Source: Chitinophaga lutea (GTDB lineage: Bacteria; Bacteroidota; Bacteroidia; Chitinophagales; Chitinophagaceae). Taken from it: a stretch of DNA of 64,000 nucleotides. The notes below the pieces were generated by a model. The model ran no database searches and had not been told where the DNA came from. It was given only the letters and a program-made list of their open reading frames with translations. Made by a program: the position numbers and the translations under genes. This document shows, piece after piece, positions 51,559 to 60,734 of this stretch (the stretch's first letter is position 1; each line of letters begins with the position of its first letter). The stretch lies in assembly GCF_003813775.1 (NCBI RefSeq), contig NZ_RPDH01000002.1, positions 1,054,001 to 1,118,000 on the forward strand. Direction: 5' to 3'.

Positions 51559-52017
51559 ATGAGCATTCAACACCACCCCGCATTTAACCTCATCGGCATC
51601 GCTGTCAGAACTACCAACGAAAACGGCCAGGCGGCCACCGATATTCCCGCATTGTGGGGAAGGTTTATGGCAGAAGGTATCCTGCAGCAAATCCCCGGCA
51701 GGATTGACGATACCATTTACTGCCTGTACACCGGCTACGAAAAAGATCACACACGGCCTTACACCACCCTTCTCGGATGCCGGGTGGCCAACCTGGAGCA
51801 CATCCCCGAAGGCATGACGGGTAAAAGCATCGAAGGTGCGGCATATGAAAAATTCGTGGCCAAGGGGGATCCGATGAAAGGCTCCGTATACAATGAATGG
51901 CTGAAGATCTGGAGTGCGGATATACCGAGAACTTTCATCGCCGATTTCGAAGTATACGGCCCAAAATCCCAACAGCCCGATGCCGAAGTGGATATATTCT
52001 TAGGGGTGAAATTCTGA
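51559..52017 (+). CDS. GyrI-like/AraC effector-binding domain protein
   Basis: A 152-residue stand-alone GyrI-like small-molecule-binding domain: FNLIGIAVRTTNENG, ALWGRFMAEGILQQIPG, IYCLYTGYEKDHTRPYTTLLGC, and the closing ADFEVYGPKSQQPDAEVDIFLGVK. Such domains bind hydrophobic cations in regulators, and free versions can sequester or hydrolyse ligands. It lies 132 bases after the OmpA gene with no operon partner. Confidence 0.9.
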   Translation: MSIQHHPAFNLIGIAVRTTNENGQAATDIPALWGRFMAEGILQQIPGRIDDTIYCLYTGYEKDHTRPYTTLLGCRVANLEHIPEGMTGKSIEGAAYEKFVAKGDPMKGSVYNEWLKIWSADIPRTFIADFEVYGPKSQQPDAEVDIFLGVKF

Positions 52018-52216
52018 CCCGGATAAAGGCCTGCAGCATGTGCGGGCCTTTATTCTTTCCGCGCGCAATCCTCCGCATTTCTCACACGCTCCGATATACG
52101 GCGACGGCTTTAACATTCCTTTGGGTAAAATTCAAAAATCGTCCACCATTTACAGTAATCTGTCCAATCGCTGACAAAAGAACACGGCTTAATTTTATCC
52201 CCATAAAACAAAGGCC

Positions 52217-52741
52217 ATGACAAACTGGACAATCGATGAATCACACAGCGAAATAGGCTTCAAGGTAAAACACCTGATGATCACGAACGTAAGCGGCTAC
52301 TTCGCCCGCTTTACCGGCAGCATACAAACCGCCACCGACGATTTCGAGGATGCGGACATCACGTTTGAAGTAGCTGCGGACAGCATCAATACCCAAAACT
52401 ATCAACGTGACCAGCACCTTAAAACCGCCGAGTTTTTCGATACGGTGCAATACCCGAAAATCAACTTCGTTTCCAAAAAAGTGAAGAAGATCACAGACGA
52501 TGCGTACAAACTGCTCGGCGACCTGACCATCAAGGGCCAGACCCACCCCATCGAGCTGGACGTAACCCGCAACGGCAGCGCTGTGGACCATTACGGCAAT
52601 GAAAAAGTGGGCTTCGCCCTCCGCGGCCGGCTGCACCGCGCCGATTATGGCCTTCGCTGGAACGCCTTCACGGAAGGCGGCGGCATTGTGCTGAGTGATG
52701 AAGTAAAACTGAACCTCGAAATCCAACTCCTCAAATCTTAA
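52217..52741 (+). CDS. YceI-family lipid-binding-type protein, cytosolic form
   Basis: A 174-residue YceI-like beta barrel: WTIDESHSEIGFKVKHLMIT, GYFARFTGSI, ADSINTQNYQRDQHLKTAEFFD, LGDLTIKGQTHPIELDV and ADYGLRWNAFTEGGGIVLSDEV. Unlike the periplasmic E. coli protein it has no signal peptide. YceI barrels bind isoprenoid-like or amphiphilic ligands. The LLM flavin oxidoreductase gene starts one base after its stop, so they are co-expressed and may deal with the same compound. Confidence 0.94.
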   Translation: MTNWTIDESHSEIGFKVKHLMITNVSGYFARFTGSIQTATDDFEDADITFEVAADSINTQNYQRDQHLKTAEFFDTVQYPKINFVSKKVKKITDDAYKLLGDLTIKGQTHPIELDVTRNGSAVDHYGNEKVGFALRGRLHRADYGLRWNAFTEGGGIVLSDEVKLNLEIQLLKS

Positions 52742-52742
52742 C

Positions 52743-53765
52743 ATGATCGAAATAGGTATAGACAGCTTCGCGGCGAAGTTCAGCGAAAGCAACAGCACCG
52801 CGGCAGACGACCGGCAGGCCATGCACCAGTTGCTGGAAAGAATCGGGCACGCCGACCGCACCGGCCTCGACGTATTCGGTATCGGCGAACACCACCGCAA
52901 GGGTTTCCTCGACTCCGCTCCCGCCCTCATCCTGGCCGCCGCCGCATCGCGCACCCGCAACATCCGGCTCACGAGCGCCGTTACGGTATTGAGCGCGGCA
53001 GACCCGGTACGGGTGTTCCAGGAATTCGCGACGCTGGATCTGATTTCAGGTGGACGAACGGAAATGGTGGTGGGGCGCGGTTCTTTCACGGACGCATTTC
53101 CATTGTTCGGCTACAACCTATCCGACTACGATGCGCTGTTTACCGAAAAGCTCGACCTGTTGCTGAAAATCCGGGACAACGAATTCGTCACCTGGTCGGG
53201 AAAATTCCGGCCGGCCATGAGAAACCAGCCCGTTTATCCAAGGCCGCTGCAACAACCGCTTCCCATCTGGCTGGGTGTTGGCGGCACGCCCCAATCATTC
53301 GTACGCGCGGGCGTGCTGGGTTTACCCCTTATGGTCGCCATCATCGGCGGGGAAACACATCGCTTCCGCCCATTGGTAGACCTTTACCGCGAAGCCTGGC
53401 TAAAGTCCGGCCATCCGGCGGAAAAGATGTCGGTGGGCTTACATTCCCTGGGCTACGTAGGCCCCACCACGGAAGCTGCCGTCCGTGACTTTTATCCCGG
53501 CTATGCCGAAAGCATGACCAAAGTGGGCGAAGAACGCGGCTGGCCCCCCATGACCGAAGAACGCTTCCTGGGCCAGGCCGGCCCGCGCGGGGCATTGATC
53601 GTAGGTGGCGTGGACGAGGTGGCAGAGAAGATACTCCGGCACAGTGAGGCGCTGGGTGGCATTTCCCGCCTCACCTTCCAGCTGGACACCGCATCACTGA
53701 GCCACGAAAAGCTGATGGAATCCATTGAGCTGATCGGTAAGGTGAAGCAGATCGTGAACGGGTAA
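52743..53765 (+). CDS. LLM-class flavin-dependent oxidoreductase
   Basis: A 340-residue luciferase-like monooxygenase fold: MIEIGIDSFAAKF, the GLDVFGIGEHHRKGFLDSAPA strand-loop, TSAVTVLSAADPVRVFQEFATLDLISGGR and MVVGRGSF. This is the typical FMN/F420-type TIM barrel without a signal peptide. It follows the YceI gene by one base, a pairing seen elsewhere in this phylum. The substrate is unknown. Confidence 0.94.
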   Translation: MIEIGIDSFAAKFSESNSTAADDRQAMHQLLERIGHADRTGLDVFGIGEHHRKGFLDSAPALILAAAASRTRNIRLTSAVTVLSAADPVRVFQEFATLDLISGGRTEMVVGRGSFTDAFPLFGYNLSDYDALFTEKLDLLLKIRDNEFVTWSGKFRPAMRNQPVYPRPLQQPLPIWLGVGGTPQSFVRAGVLGLPLMVAIIGGETHRFRPLVDLYREAWLKSGHPAEKMSVGLHSLGYVGPTTEAAVRDFYPGYAESMTKVGEERGWPPMTEERFLGQAGPRGALIVGGVDEVAEKILRHSEALGGISRLTFQLDTASLSHEKLMESIELIGKVKQIVNG

Positions 53766-53822
53766 CACGCGATGCAGGATAGGAGAAAAAGGTGTATCTT
53801 ATGATGCCAAATATATTTTGCC

Positions 53823-54251
53823 ATGAAACACCTCCTTATTACCCTGCTCGCCACATGCCTGTTCACTGCTTCGTATGCACAGACAGAAGACATCGCCGTA
53901 CTGAAACAACACAATGAAAACTGGATAGGCGCCTATTCTAAGAAAGATACTGCTGCATTAAACAAAATTGTGGCGGACGACCTGGTGATGATCACACCGA
54001 ATGGGTCGCGGATCGGCAAACAGACGCTACTGGCCAACGTATCCAAAAGTGCATATGTGTCAGCGAAGGTAGACAGCGTTGAAGTGAAGCTATTAGGCAA
54101 TACCGCCCTGGTCATTGCCAAAGCCAGCTTTGTGACGAATACCGGCGGGAAAGAAACAACCGGCCACACGAGTTATATGGACGTGTATGAAAAACGCAAC
54201 GGCCGGTGGGTGGCGGTGGGTGCGCATGTTACTTTTTTGGGGCAGCGGTAA
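53823..54251 (+). CDS. Exported SnoaL/DUF4440-like protein
   Basis: A 142-residue protein with a signal peptide (ending SYAQ, residue 20) and a cone-shaped NTF2-like domain: HNENWIGAYSKKDTAALNKIVADDLVMITPNG, GNTALVIAKASFV, TSYMDVYEKRNGRWVAVGAHVTFL. This matches DUF4440. Such domains bind or isomerise small ligands; the periplasmic location is inferred. It stands alone. Confidence 0.9.
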   Translation: MKHLLITLLATCLFTASYAQTEDIAVLKQHNENWIGAYSKKDTAALNKIVADDLVMITPNGSRIGKQTLLANVSKSAYVSAKVDSVEVKLLGNTALVIAKASFVTNTGGKETTGHTSYMDVYEKRNGRWVAVGAHVTFLGQR

Positions 54252-54273
54252 AACTGCCCAATGCCGCAAAAAA

Positions 54274-55326
54274 TCAGCCTCCAATTCCCTCCATCCCGTA
54301 CAACCGCAGGCTCCCCGAGCTATGTACCGCCAGCAGGCCGGCCGGTACAACGATCACATCCCCCACTTCACCGCTGTAATCCAGGATGTCCGCATCACCG
54401 GTTACCGGCTTTCCACCCTGATCGTATGCAATGATCTCGTTTCCTTCCAGCAGCAACTCGCCGGTGCAGGCCATCGTAGCCCGGTCTATCAGCAACAGGC
54501 GGCCGAAGCGGGTCAGGGAAATGAGCAGCTGATCGTTGAGGAAAAGAACCGTGTAGTCGATGGTATCCTCATCTTCACAGGGGTATTCATTCCGGCCCGC
54601 GAATAATGTTTCCTGCGGCAATCCGGCGATGCGCGTTATGGCAGGAAAGGAATATATTTCAATGCCTTCGTCATAATGCGGGGCCATTACGAATGATTGC
54701 CCGTCGGGTGAAAAGTTGCCGACGATCCGGTCAAGGCACTGTGTGGCTTCGGCGATATCCAGCCTGCCGTCTTTTTGAATGGTGATGATGAAAAGATGCG
54801 CGTCATCCTGACCCGCAGCGGCGTCGATAAAGATGATACCGGGGTCGGGCGTGGCGGTAAACGTATAGCGGTATTCCTGGTCGCCTTCCAGGTCGTAGCG
54901 GGCTGCGATGCCAAGTGTTTCCAGGTCGAGCTGCAATAATTTATCGCCGGTGGGCGTGGGAATGATGAACAGCACCCAGCGGCCCGCGAAAAAACAATTG
55001 GCACCCATAAACGGCGGCCAGTCGTCGTGCTCATAGGTGAACAGCGTTCCACCGGAGGGCGTCATCAGCCGGAAATTATCTGATTCGGTGATGCCGTACA
55101 GTGTACCGTTGGGATGAGCGCTGACATCGGCATATACATAGTTTTTCGACCGAAGGCCGAAATCCTTCGTCCAGAGCACCTCCAGCTGTTCGTCCAGTTT
55201 GGACAGCATCGGGCTGCCTTCATATTTGAGCAGGATATTCCCGTTTTCTACCGGGATGACCGCAGCTATTTCCAGGTTAGGCCGTATTTCTTTCTTGATA
55301 GCAAGGGGGATTTGCCGGAAGGACAT
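54274..55326 (-). CDS. Beta-propeller-like protein of unknown function
   Basis: A 350-residue soluble protein with repeated four-strand sheets: LDEQLEVLWTKDFGL, NGTLYGITESDNFRLMTPSGGTLF, LLQLDLETLGIAARYDL and NGTLY-like turns that resemble WD40 or PQQ propeller blades. There is no signal peptide and no clear repeat consensus. The start at MSFRQIP is preferred over one three codons upstream. It is convergent with the SnoaL-like gene; the overlap region contains a GGGCAG/CTGCCC hairpin near 54240-54258. Function not recognised. Confidence 0.75.
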   Translation of the reverse strand: MSFRQIPLAIKKEIRPNLEIAAVIPVENGNILLKYEGSPMLSKLDEQLEVLWTKDFGLRSKNYVYADVSAHPNGTLYGITESDNFRLMTPSGGTLFTYEHDDWPPFMGANCFFAGRWVLFIIPTPTGDKLLQLDLETLGIAARYDLEGDQEYRYTFTATPDPGIIFIDAAAGQDDAHLFIITIQKDGRLDIAEATQCLDRIVGNFSPDGQSFVMAPHYDEGIEIYSFPAITRIAGLPQETLFAGRNEYPCEDEDTIDYTVLFLNDQLLISLTRFGRLLLIDRATMACTGELLLEGNEIIAYDQGGKPVTGDADILDYSGEVGDVIVVPAGLLAVHSSGSLRLYGMEGIGG

Positions 55327-55652
55327 AGCACACATGATTTATACCTTCCCAAGATATAAAAACTTCCCGTTCATGGGGTTGTGGCGATATATTCCCGGCT
55401 CTGCCCCACCATCCGGCCTCCTGCTGCTGCCGGCGGCAGCAGGCCCGGCACGCGGTATCCACCGTTGCCTTCTTCCCATTTTTTCTTATTGCCGCCGCCA
55501 TAATTAACGGAATGGTAATAACACCGCTGCGCATTATCAGCCGCATCCCTGAGACGGTACTTTGGCACGTCCGTCAGTTCGTAAGCGTGATGTGCGGCAC
55601 ATCCCGGGGTGGCGGGGCCCCGGGTGAACCGTCACACGCTATACAATGCATT
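55327..55652. other. Intergenic region with GC-rich hairpins
   Basis: No ORF I trust. A strong stem (CCTGCTGC and GCAGCAGG, with loop) lies near 55416-55444, and a second GC-rich palindrome (CCCGGGG...CCCCGGG) near 55603-55625. These could terminate transcripts on the minus strand. Confidence 0.45.
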
Positions 55653-56726
55653 TTACTCCAGTTTCGCCTTTACGCCCCAGCCGCCGAACGTTTCGGAAAC
55701 GGCGATCCAGAGCTCGTTCCTTCCCTTTTTCAGATCCAGATAGAGGGCGTCCCAATAACCCACCGTGCCCAGGAAGCGGTAGTCGCGCGACATGAACACA
55801 TCGTCGCCCGAATACAGCAACCGGTTATTGAGGTACACTTTGGCCCGGTCGGAAAAACCGAAACTCAGTTTTTTGACGCCCGGTTGGTCAGCGTAAATCA
55901 CCTTCCGCACAAACACGGTGTTACTGTCCTGCGTGATGCCGGTGAGCACCGACAGGTCGGTGATCCCGTTGGCATCTGCCCATAAATGTTTCCAACTGAG
56001 CGCTGTGGTATCTTCCGGCCGGAGCTGCATTTTGTTTTGCAGGCTTTTTTCTGTGATCAGGCTGCTGACGGCCCATTCTTTAATGGCGCTCTCGGGCAGG
56101 GGCGTCACGGGAGCCGGTTTACTTTTGATGGTCACCGCATCGGAAGGTGTGTATACGACATTACTGTACCATACTGTTTCCGGGTACGGATTGGCCAGGG
56201 CGATCATGCCGCCGGTCACTTCCCGCTTCAGTTCGTGGATGAAAAGCACGGGTTTTTCTTCGTTGTCGAAATATACTTCGGCCTGTTTGTCTTTGATCAT
56301 GAGGCGGACGTGCAGCCAGCGGTCGAACGGCAGCTGCACCGCGTTGTTATAGCCCGGGCCGTAATACAGCTGCCAGCCACCGAGGCCGTTATATACCGGC
56401 GTGTACTGCATGGCATCGGGATTGCCGCTCTGGTGCGGGCGCAGGTAATACTCCTCGAAGTTTTTGTCGTCCTGAACCCGGAACTGCACGGCCGGGAAAT
56501 ACCGCGCTTTTTTAAGCGCGATGTCGAATTCAAGGATACCGTTGCGGAAATTGGCGTCGGTCAGCAGCGCCCGGCCTTTTTTCAGCCGGAGCGCCGGCCG
56601 GTTGAGGTGGGTTTCTTTCACCGCTTCTTCGCCCTCGATTTTCCAGCGTGGGGAATCGAACGGAACGGCTGTTTGAGCGGTGGCCTGGGCGGATATAAAA
56701 AACAGGATGATCAGAAAGCGACACAT
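55653..56726 (-). CDS. Exported LamG/DUF1080-like protein
   Basis: A 357-residue protein, start taken at MCRFLIILFF, with a signal peptide (ending AQATAQ). The first half is a concanavalin-type beta sandwich like DUF1080/LamG (NGILEFDIALKKARYFPAVQFRVQD, EEYYLRPHQSGNPDAMQYTP, FDRWLHVRLMIKDKQAEVYFD); the second half is another beta domain (RAKVYLNNRLLYSGDDVFM, NELWIAVSETFGGWGVKAKL). It may bind a carbohydrate at the surface. It is divergent from the HTH-like membrane protein gene, whose C-terminal domain is of a similar type. Confidence 0.85.
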   Translation of the reverse strand: MCRFLIILFFISAQATAQTAVPFDSPRWKIEGEEAVKETHLNRPALRLKKGRALLTDANFRNGILEFDIALKKARYFPAVQFRVQDDKNFEEYYLRPHQSGNPDAMQYTPVYNGLGGWQLYYGPGYNNAVQLPFDRWLHVRLMIKDKQAEVYFDNEEKPVLFIHELKREVTGGMIALANPYPETVWYSNVVYTPSDAVTIKSKPAPVTPLPESAIKEWAVSSLITEKSLQNKMQLRPEDTTALSWKHLWADANGITDLSVLTGITQDSNTVFVRKVIYADQPGVKKLSFGFSDRAKVYLNNRLLYSGDDVFMSRDYRFLGTVGYWDALYLDLKKGRNELWIAVSETFGGWGVKAKLE

Positions 56727-56872
56727 GCGGAATTGAATTTTAAATGCGTGAAAAATATTACTTTGGATGCGGCATCCACCGAAAGTTATAGCATCCTGCA
56801 TGTTGGCGGTTGTTCAGAAGGGCTTCAAGTTTATTCAAAGTTGTTCACGCCATATTTAACTGATTATCAATC

Positions 56873-58303
56873 ATGAACAAGAACGATCTGCAACAGGCCT
56901 GTTGTGCGCTGATCGAGCGGAAACTCGGCTGGGGACATAGTGACGACTGGCAGAATCAGGATTTCGAAACGCTGAGTGCGAAAATCTTTGAGGAAACGCA
57001 GGTGGTGCTGAGCGTCAGCACGCTCAAAAGAGTTTGGGGTAAAGTGAAATACGACAGCCTGCCTTCCCTCACCACTTTAAACACACTCGCGGTATTTGCC
57101 GGGTTTGAAAGCTGGCGGGAATTCCGGCAGCGGCAGTTGCATCAGGATGATGGAGAATTTTCCCACGCACCCGGCAGTGACGACATGGGGCTACCCGAAA
57201 CCGGTGCGCCTGCCATGCCCATTGATGAATCCCAACCGGCACCTGATGTGTCAGTGGAAAGCGGTGCCGCCACGCGCCCCGTTTCCGAAAAGCGGCCTCC
57301 GTCAGATTTCCAGGCAGCGAATGCACACACACATAAAGCTGTCTCACCCCGCACAAAAAAAGCCCATCCCGCCTGGTATCTTGTCCCGGGCATACTGGCC
57401 GTACTGATTCTCGCCGGTTGGATGTACAATAACAAAGGGCCTGCCGCGCCCAAAAGCAGTTTCAGTTTCAGCAGCGAGCCCCTCTCGAACGGCATTCCCA
57501 ATTCGGTGATATTCCGGTACGATGCGGCGGCGGCCGGTGGTGATTCGGTATTCATCCAGCAATCGTGGGACCCGCGGCGGAGGTTTGCCGTGCCCCCTAA
57601 CGGGCATACCTACACGTCCATGTACTATTACCCCGGTTATTTCAGGGCGAAACTGATCGTCGGCAAAGAAATCGTAAAGGAGCACGACCTGCTCATCCCC
57701 TCCGACGGCTGGCTGGCGGCTGCGGATCAAAAACCCGTGCCGGTGTATTTTACGCGGGATGAAGTGAGGAAGGACAGCGCCCTCCGGGTAACGGCGGCAC
57801 TATTGCAAAACAAAAATATCCCGGTGCAGCCACAGGTGCCTGAAATCCGTATTTATAATATCGGGGACATGAAAGGCCTGCGGAGCGACAACTTTGTTTT
57901 TGAAACGGAGCTCAGAAGCGAATACGGCCAAGGCTCGGCCATTTGCCAGAAGGCGGCCGTGCTGATCCACTGCGAAAACTCGATCTTTCTCTTCCCGCTG
58001 AGCATACCCGGCTGCGTGGCGGAAATGGGCCTTATGCTGAACGACAAAGCCGTTAGCGCCAAAACCGCCGATCTTTCGGCTTTCGGATGTAATATGAATG
58101 AATGGGTGAAACTGCGGTGCGAGGTCCGCGATAAAAAGGTCCGGATCTGGGTGAACCGCAAGCCGGCTTATGCGGATGCGCTTACGAGCGAGGCGAACAA
58201 CATTGTGGGGGTAAGTTACCGTTTCGAAGGGCCCGGGGCCGTCAATGCCGTTAAACTGGCCCGCCTGGATGGTACGGCTGTTTTGGAGGAAACGTTTGAA
58301 TAG
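56873..58303 (+). CDS. Membrane-anchored HTH-like protein with a periplasmic LamG-like domain
   Basis: A 476-residue protein. Residues about 1-85 form a Bacteroidota domain (FETLSAKIFEETQVVLSVST, LKRVWGKVKYDSLPSLTTLNTLAVF) that looks like a cytosolic HTH. A charged, disordered linker (about 90-165) precedes one membrane helix (about 168-185, WYLVPGILAVLILAGWM). The periplasmic C-terminal 290 residues are beta-rich and end in a LamG-like sandwich (FVFETELRSEYGQGSAI, VKLRCEVRDKKVRIWVN). The order HTH, membrane helix, sensor domain is that of ToxR-like regulators, so I infer ligand sensing outside and DNA binding inside. It is divergent from a DUF1080-like gene, a natural target. Confidence 0.8.
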   Translation: MNKNDLQQACCALIERKLGWGHSDDWQNQDFETLSAKIFEETQVVLSVSTLKRVWGKVKYDSLPSLTTLNTLAVFAGFESWREFRQRQLHQDDGEFSHAPGSDDMGLPETGAPAMPIDESQPAPDVSVESGAATRPVSEKRPPSDFQAANAHTHKAVSPRTKKAHPAWYLVPGILAVLILAGWMYNNKGPAAPKSSFSFSSEPLSNGIPNSVIFRYDAAAAGGDSVFIQQSWDPRRRFAVPPNGHTYTSMYYYPGYFRAKLIVGKEIVKEHDLLIPSDGWLAAADQKPVPVYFTRDEVRKDSALRVTAALLQNKNIPVQPQVPEIRIYNIGDMKGLRSDNFVFETELRSEYGQGSAICQKAAVLIHCENSIFLFPLSIPGCVAEMGLMLNDKAVSAKTADLSAFGCNMNEWVKLRCEVRDKKVRIWVNRKPAYADALTSEANNIVGVSYRFEGPGAVNAVKLARLDGTAVLEETFE

Positions 58304-58389
58304 GAAGAAACTCAATTCTCCGGGGCATCAAAAATGCCTGCAGCAGTTGGCTATACGCCCTCTCATATAAAAATCAGATTAATATAACG

Positions 58390-59031
58390 TTAAACCGGCA
58401 TAATCCGGTAAGCGCAATGACGCGCTCCTTCCAGTGCATGGTCGAGCCGCTCGATGGTGCCCCACTCTTTGAAGATTTGCTGGAAAGTCTGCAGTTCTAC
58501 CTTGCAGATGTCGTGGCAGGCCGTGGCGGCCGCACAAATGGGACAATGGTTCTCGATCATCAAAAATCCTTCACCGTCGGGGCGGTATTCGGCCAGGTAA
58601 CCGTCGGCGGACCGTAATTCGGCGAATTTACGCACTTTGGCCTCCAGCCCTTCTTCCAGGCGCAGGATATCGTAATACCGCAGCAGAGCTTTGTGTTCCC
58701 GGGAAGAAATCACCTGGCCCAGGGCCTCGTCGCCCAGCACGTCGCGGATGGTATTGATCAGCTGTACTGTCAGTTCGGCATGGGTATCGGGAAAACGGCG
58801 GTTTCCCCGCTCGGAAAGGCTCCAAACCAGCGAAGGCCGGCCCACCCCCTTGGAAATCGACTCAAATATCACCCAGCCTTCCTCCGCCAGCCGCTGCAAT
58901 TGCTGACGGGCACCCTCACCGGTAATACCCAGCTCCTGCGCAACAGCAGTAGTCGCCAGCGGCCCTTTTGTTTTGAGCAGCAGCAACATACGGTCTGTAG
59001 AGGTAGTATGATATGCTTTATAATTTTCCAA
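58390..59031 (-). CDS. sufR: SufR-like Fe-S winged-helix repressor
   Basis: A 213-residue regulator. The N-terminal winged helix (RMLLLLKTKGPLATTAVAQELGITGEGARQQLQRL, about 14-48) is followed by helices and a Cys-rich C-terminal domain: C163-x2-C166-x5-C172-x3-C176 (in CPICAAATACHDIC) plus Cys206 (ARHCAYRI). These are the expected ligands for an iron-sulfur cluster as in SufR. It is divergent from sufB across 240 bases. By family it represses the suf operon when its cluster is loaded. Alternative names for such proteins exist (DeoR/ArsR type); the neighbourhood makes SufR the best name. Confidence 0.9.
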   Translation of the reverse strand: MENYKAYHTTSTDRMLLLLKTKGPLATTAVAQELGITGEGARQQLQRLAEEGWVIFESISKGVGRPSLVWSLSERGNRRFPDTHAELTVQLINTIRDVLGDEALGQVISSREHKALLRYYDILRLEEGLEAKVRKFAELRSADGYLAEYRPDGEGFLMIENHCPICAAATACHDICKVELQTFQQIFKEWGTIERLDHALEGARHCAYRIMPV

Positions 59032-59039
59032 GTTTTTAC

Positions 59040-59068
59040 TTGCTTTATTCGCAAATATCGTAACTTTG
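59040..59068 (+). promoter_or_regulatory. Upstream suf promoter
   Basis: TTG (59040-59042), 18-base spacer and TAACTTTG (59061-59068), an exact TAnnTTTG match. It overlaps the region just before sufR. Confidence 0.6.
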
Positions 59069-59110
59069 TGGGGATTTCAAAGAAAGTATTTATTTACCAG
59101 TTTGAAATTC

Positions 59111-59135
59111 GCGGTAGGCAGTGATTAATTACCGC
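59111..59135. promoter_or_regulatory. Inverted repeat in the suf regulatory region
   Basis: GCGGTA (59111-59116) and TACCGC (59130-59135) are perfect 6-base arms. They lie between the two promoter candidates, a sensible place for a SufR operator. Confidence 0.4.
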
Positions 59136-59146
59136 TTCCAAGGCAC

Positions 59147-59154
59147 TATCTTTG
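59147..59154 (+). promoter_or_regulatory. Downstream suf -7 element
   Basis: TATCTTTG, an exact TAnnTTTG match, 118 bases before sufB. The -33 region is weak. Confidence 0.4.
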
Positions 59155-59200
59155 TACCGGCGTAACAAAATTACACAATATAATACGGTATAAAAAGGTC

Positions 59201-59227
59201 AGCAGTCCATGGAGTGGATTGCTTTTA
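59201..59227 (+). terminator. Leader hairpin before sufB, possible attenuator
   Basis: AGCAGTCCA and TGGATTGCT pair over nine positions (one G-T) around a five-base loop, followed by TTT. It lies 45 bases before the sufB start. It may affect read-through or mRNA stability. Confidence 0.45.
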
Positions 59228-59271
59228 CCCGTAGTGGTACCCAATAATTTGATAGAGAAGTATAATATATT

Positions 59272-60717
59272 ATGAGCGCAGAACAAGACATATTACAGGA
59301 ACTGGCCGGCCGGGATTATGAGTTCGGGTTCGAGACCGATATCGAAATGGATATCGCGCCTCCGGGGTTGAACGAAGGTATTATCCGTTTCATTTCCGCC
59401 AAAAAGAACGAACCGGAATGGCTCCTGGAGTGGCGTTTAAAGGGCTACCAGCTTTTTCAGAAGCTGAGCATGCCTACCTGGCAGAATTTCAAACTGCCGG
59501 AAGTGGACTTCCAGGGTGTTTCCTACTATGCCGCACCGAAAAACCAGGTTAAGTACGAAAGCCTCGACGAGGTGGATCCGGAATTGCTCCGCACCTTCGA
59601 AAAACTGGGTATCCCCCTGGAAGAGCAGAAAATGCTCTCCGGCGTGGCGGTAGACGCGGTATTCGACAGCGTATCGGTGGCTACCACCTTCAAAAAGCAG
59701 CTGAACGACCTGGGTATCATCTTCTGCTCCTTCTCCGAAGCGGTACAGGAACATCCTGAGCTGCTCCGCAAATACCTCGGTACCGTGGTACCGCAATCAG
59801 ACAACATTTATGCCGCCCTGAACTGCGCAGTTTTTTCAGACGGCTCCTTTGTATACATTCCGAAGGGCGTACGCTGCCCGATGGAGCTTTCCACCTACTT
59901 CCGCATCAACGCCAAAAACACCGGCCAGTTCGAGCGCACGCTCATCGTGGCCGATGAAGGCAGTTATGTAAGTTACCTGGAAGGCTGTACCGCTCCCATG
60001 CGAGACGAAAACCAGCTCCACGCAGCAGTGGTGGAACTGATCGCGCTGGACAACGCGGAGATCAAATACTCCACCGTTCAGAACTGGTACCCCGGCGACA
60101 AGGACGGCAAAGGCGGTATCTACAACTTCGTGACCAAACGCGGGATCTGTAAAGGCAAAAACTCTAAAATATCATGGACGCAGGTGGAAACCGGCTCCGC
60201 CATCACCTGGAAATACCCCGGCGTTATTCTGCAGGGCGACAATTCCATTGGTGAGTTCTATTCCGTAGCCGTGACCTCCAAAAGGCAGGTGGCGGATACG
60301 GGTACCAAAATGGTGCACATCGGTAAAAACACCCGCAGCCGCATCATTTCCAAGGGTATTTCCGCCGTGCACGGTCAGAATACCTACCGTGGCCTGGTGA
60401 AGGTAGGTCCAAACGCCACCAATGCCCGTAACTTTACGCAGTGCGACTCGTTGCTGATCGGTGACCGTTGCGGTGCGCATACGTTCCCTTACATCGAGTC
60501 CCGGAACAATACAGCGATGGTAGAACACGAGGCCACCACCTCCAAAATCGGGGAAGACCAGGTGTTTTATCTCAACCAGAGAGGTATAGACAGCGAACAG
60601 GCAGTGAACATGATCGTGAACGGATACGCAAAAGAAGTTTTAAACCAGCTGCCCATGGAATTTGCCGTGGAAGCGCAAAAATTATTGTCCATTACCCTGG
60701 AAGGTAGTGTGGGATAA
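59272..60717 (+). CDS. sufB: Fe-S cluster assembly scaffold SufB
   Basis: A 481-residue Suf[21 protein letters not shown] near the N-terminus, [23 protein letters not shown]-type segment [43 protein letters not shown] and the late [26 protein letters not shown] with the Cys and His residues used for cluster formation. It forms the SufBC2D complex and builds 4Fe-4S clusters in the cytosol. It is the first gene of sufBCDS; spacings are 17, 3 and 11 bases to the following genes. Confidence 0.98.
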   Translation: MSAEQDILQELAGRDYEFGFETDIEMDIAPPGLNEGIIRFISAKKNEPEWLLEWRLKGYQLFQKLSMPTWQNFKLPEVDFQGVSYYAAPKNQVKYESLDEVDPELLRTFEKLGIPLEEQKMLSGVAVDAVFDSVSVATTFKKQLNDLGIIFCSFSEAVQEHPELLRKYLGTVVPQSDNIYAALNCAVFSDGSFVYIPKGVRCPMELSTYFRINAKNTGQFERTLIVADEGSYVSYLEGCTAPMRDENQLHAAVVELIALDNAEIKYSTVQNWYPGDKDGKGGIYNFVTKRGICKGKNSKISWTQVETGSAITWKYPGVILQGDNSIGEFYSVAVTSKRQVADTGTKMVHIGKNTRSRIISKGISAVHGQNTYRGLVKVGPNATNARNFTQCDSLLIGDRCGAHTFPYIESRNNTAMVEHEATTSKIGEDQVFYLNQRGIDSEQAVNMIVNGYAKEVLNQLPMEFAVEAQKLLSITLEGSVG

Positions 60718-60734
60718 CAATTAATACCAAAGAG

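Noticed and set aside
55277..55568. Two short minus-strand frames upstream of the propeller-like gene
   Set aside because: Neither has a recognisable start context or domain, and the region is dominated by GC-rich hairpins.
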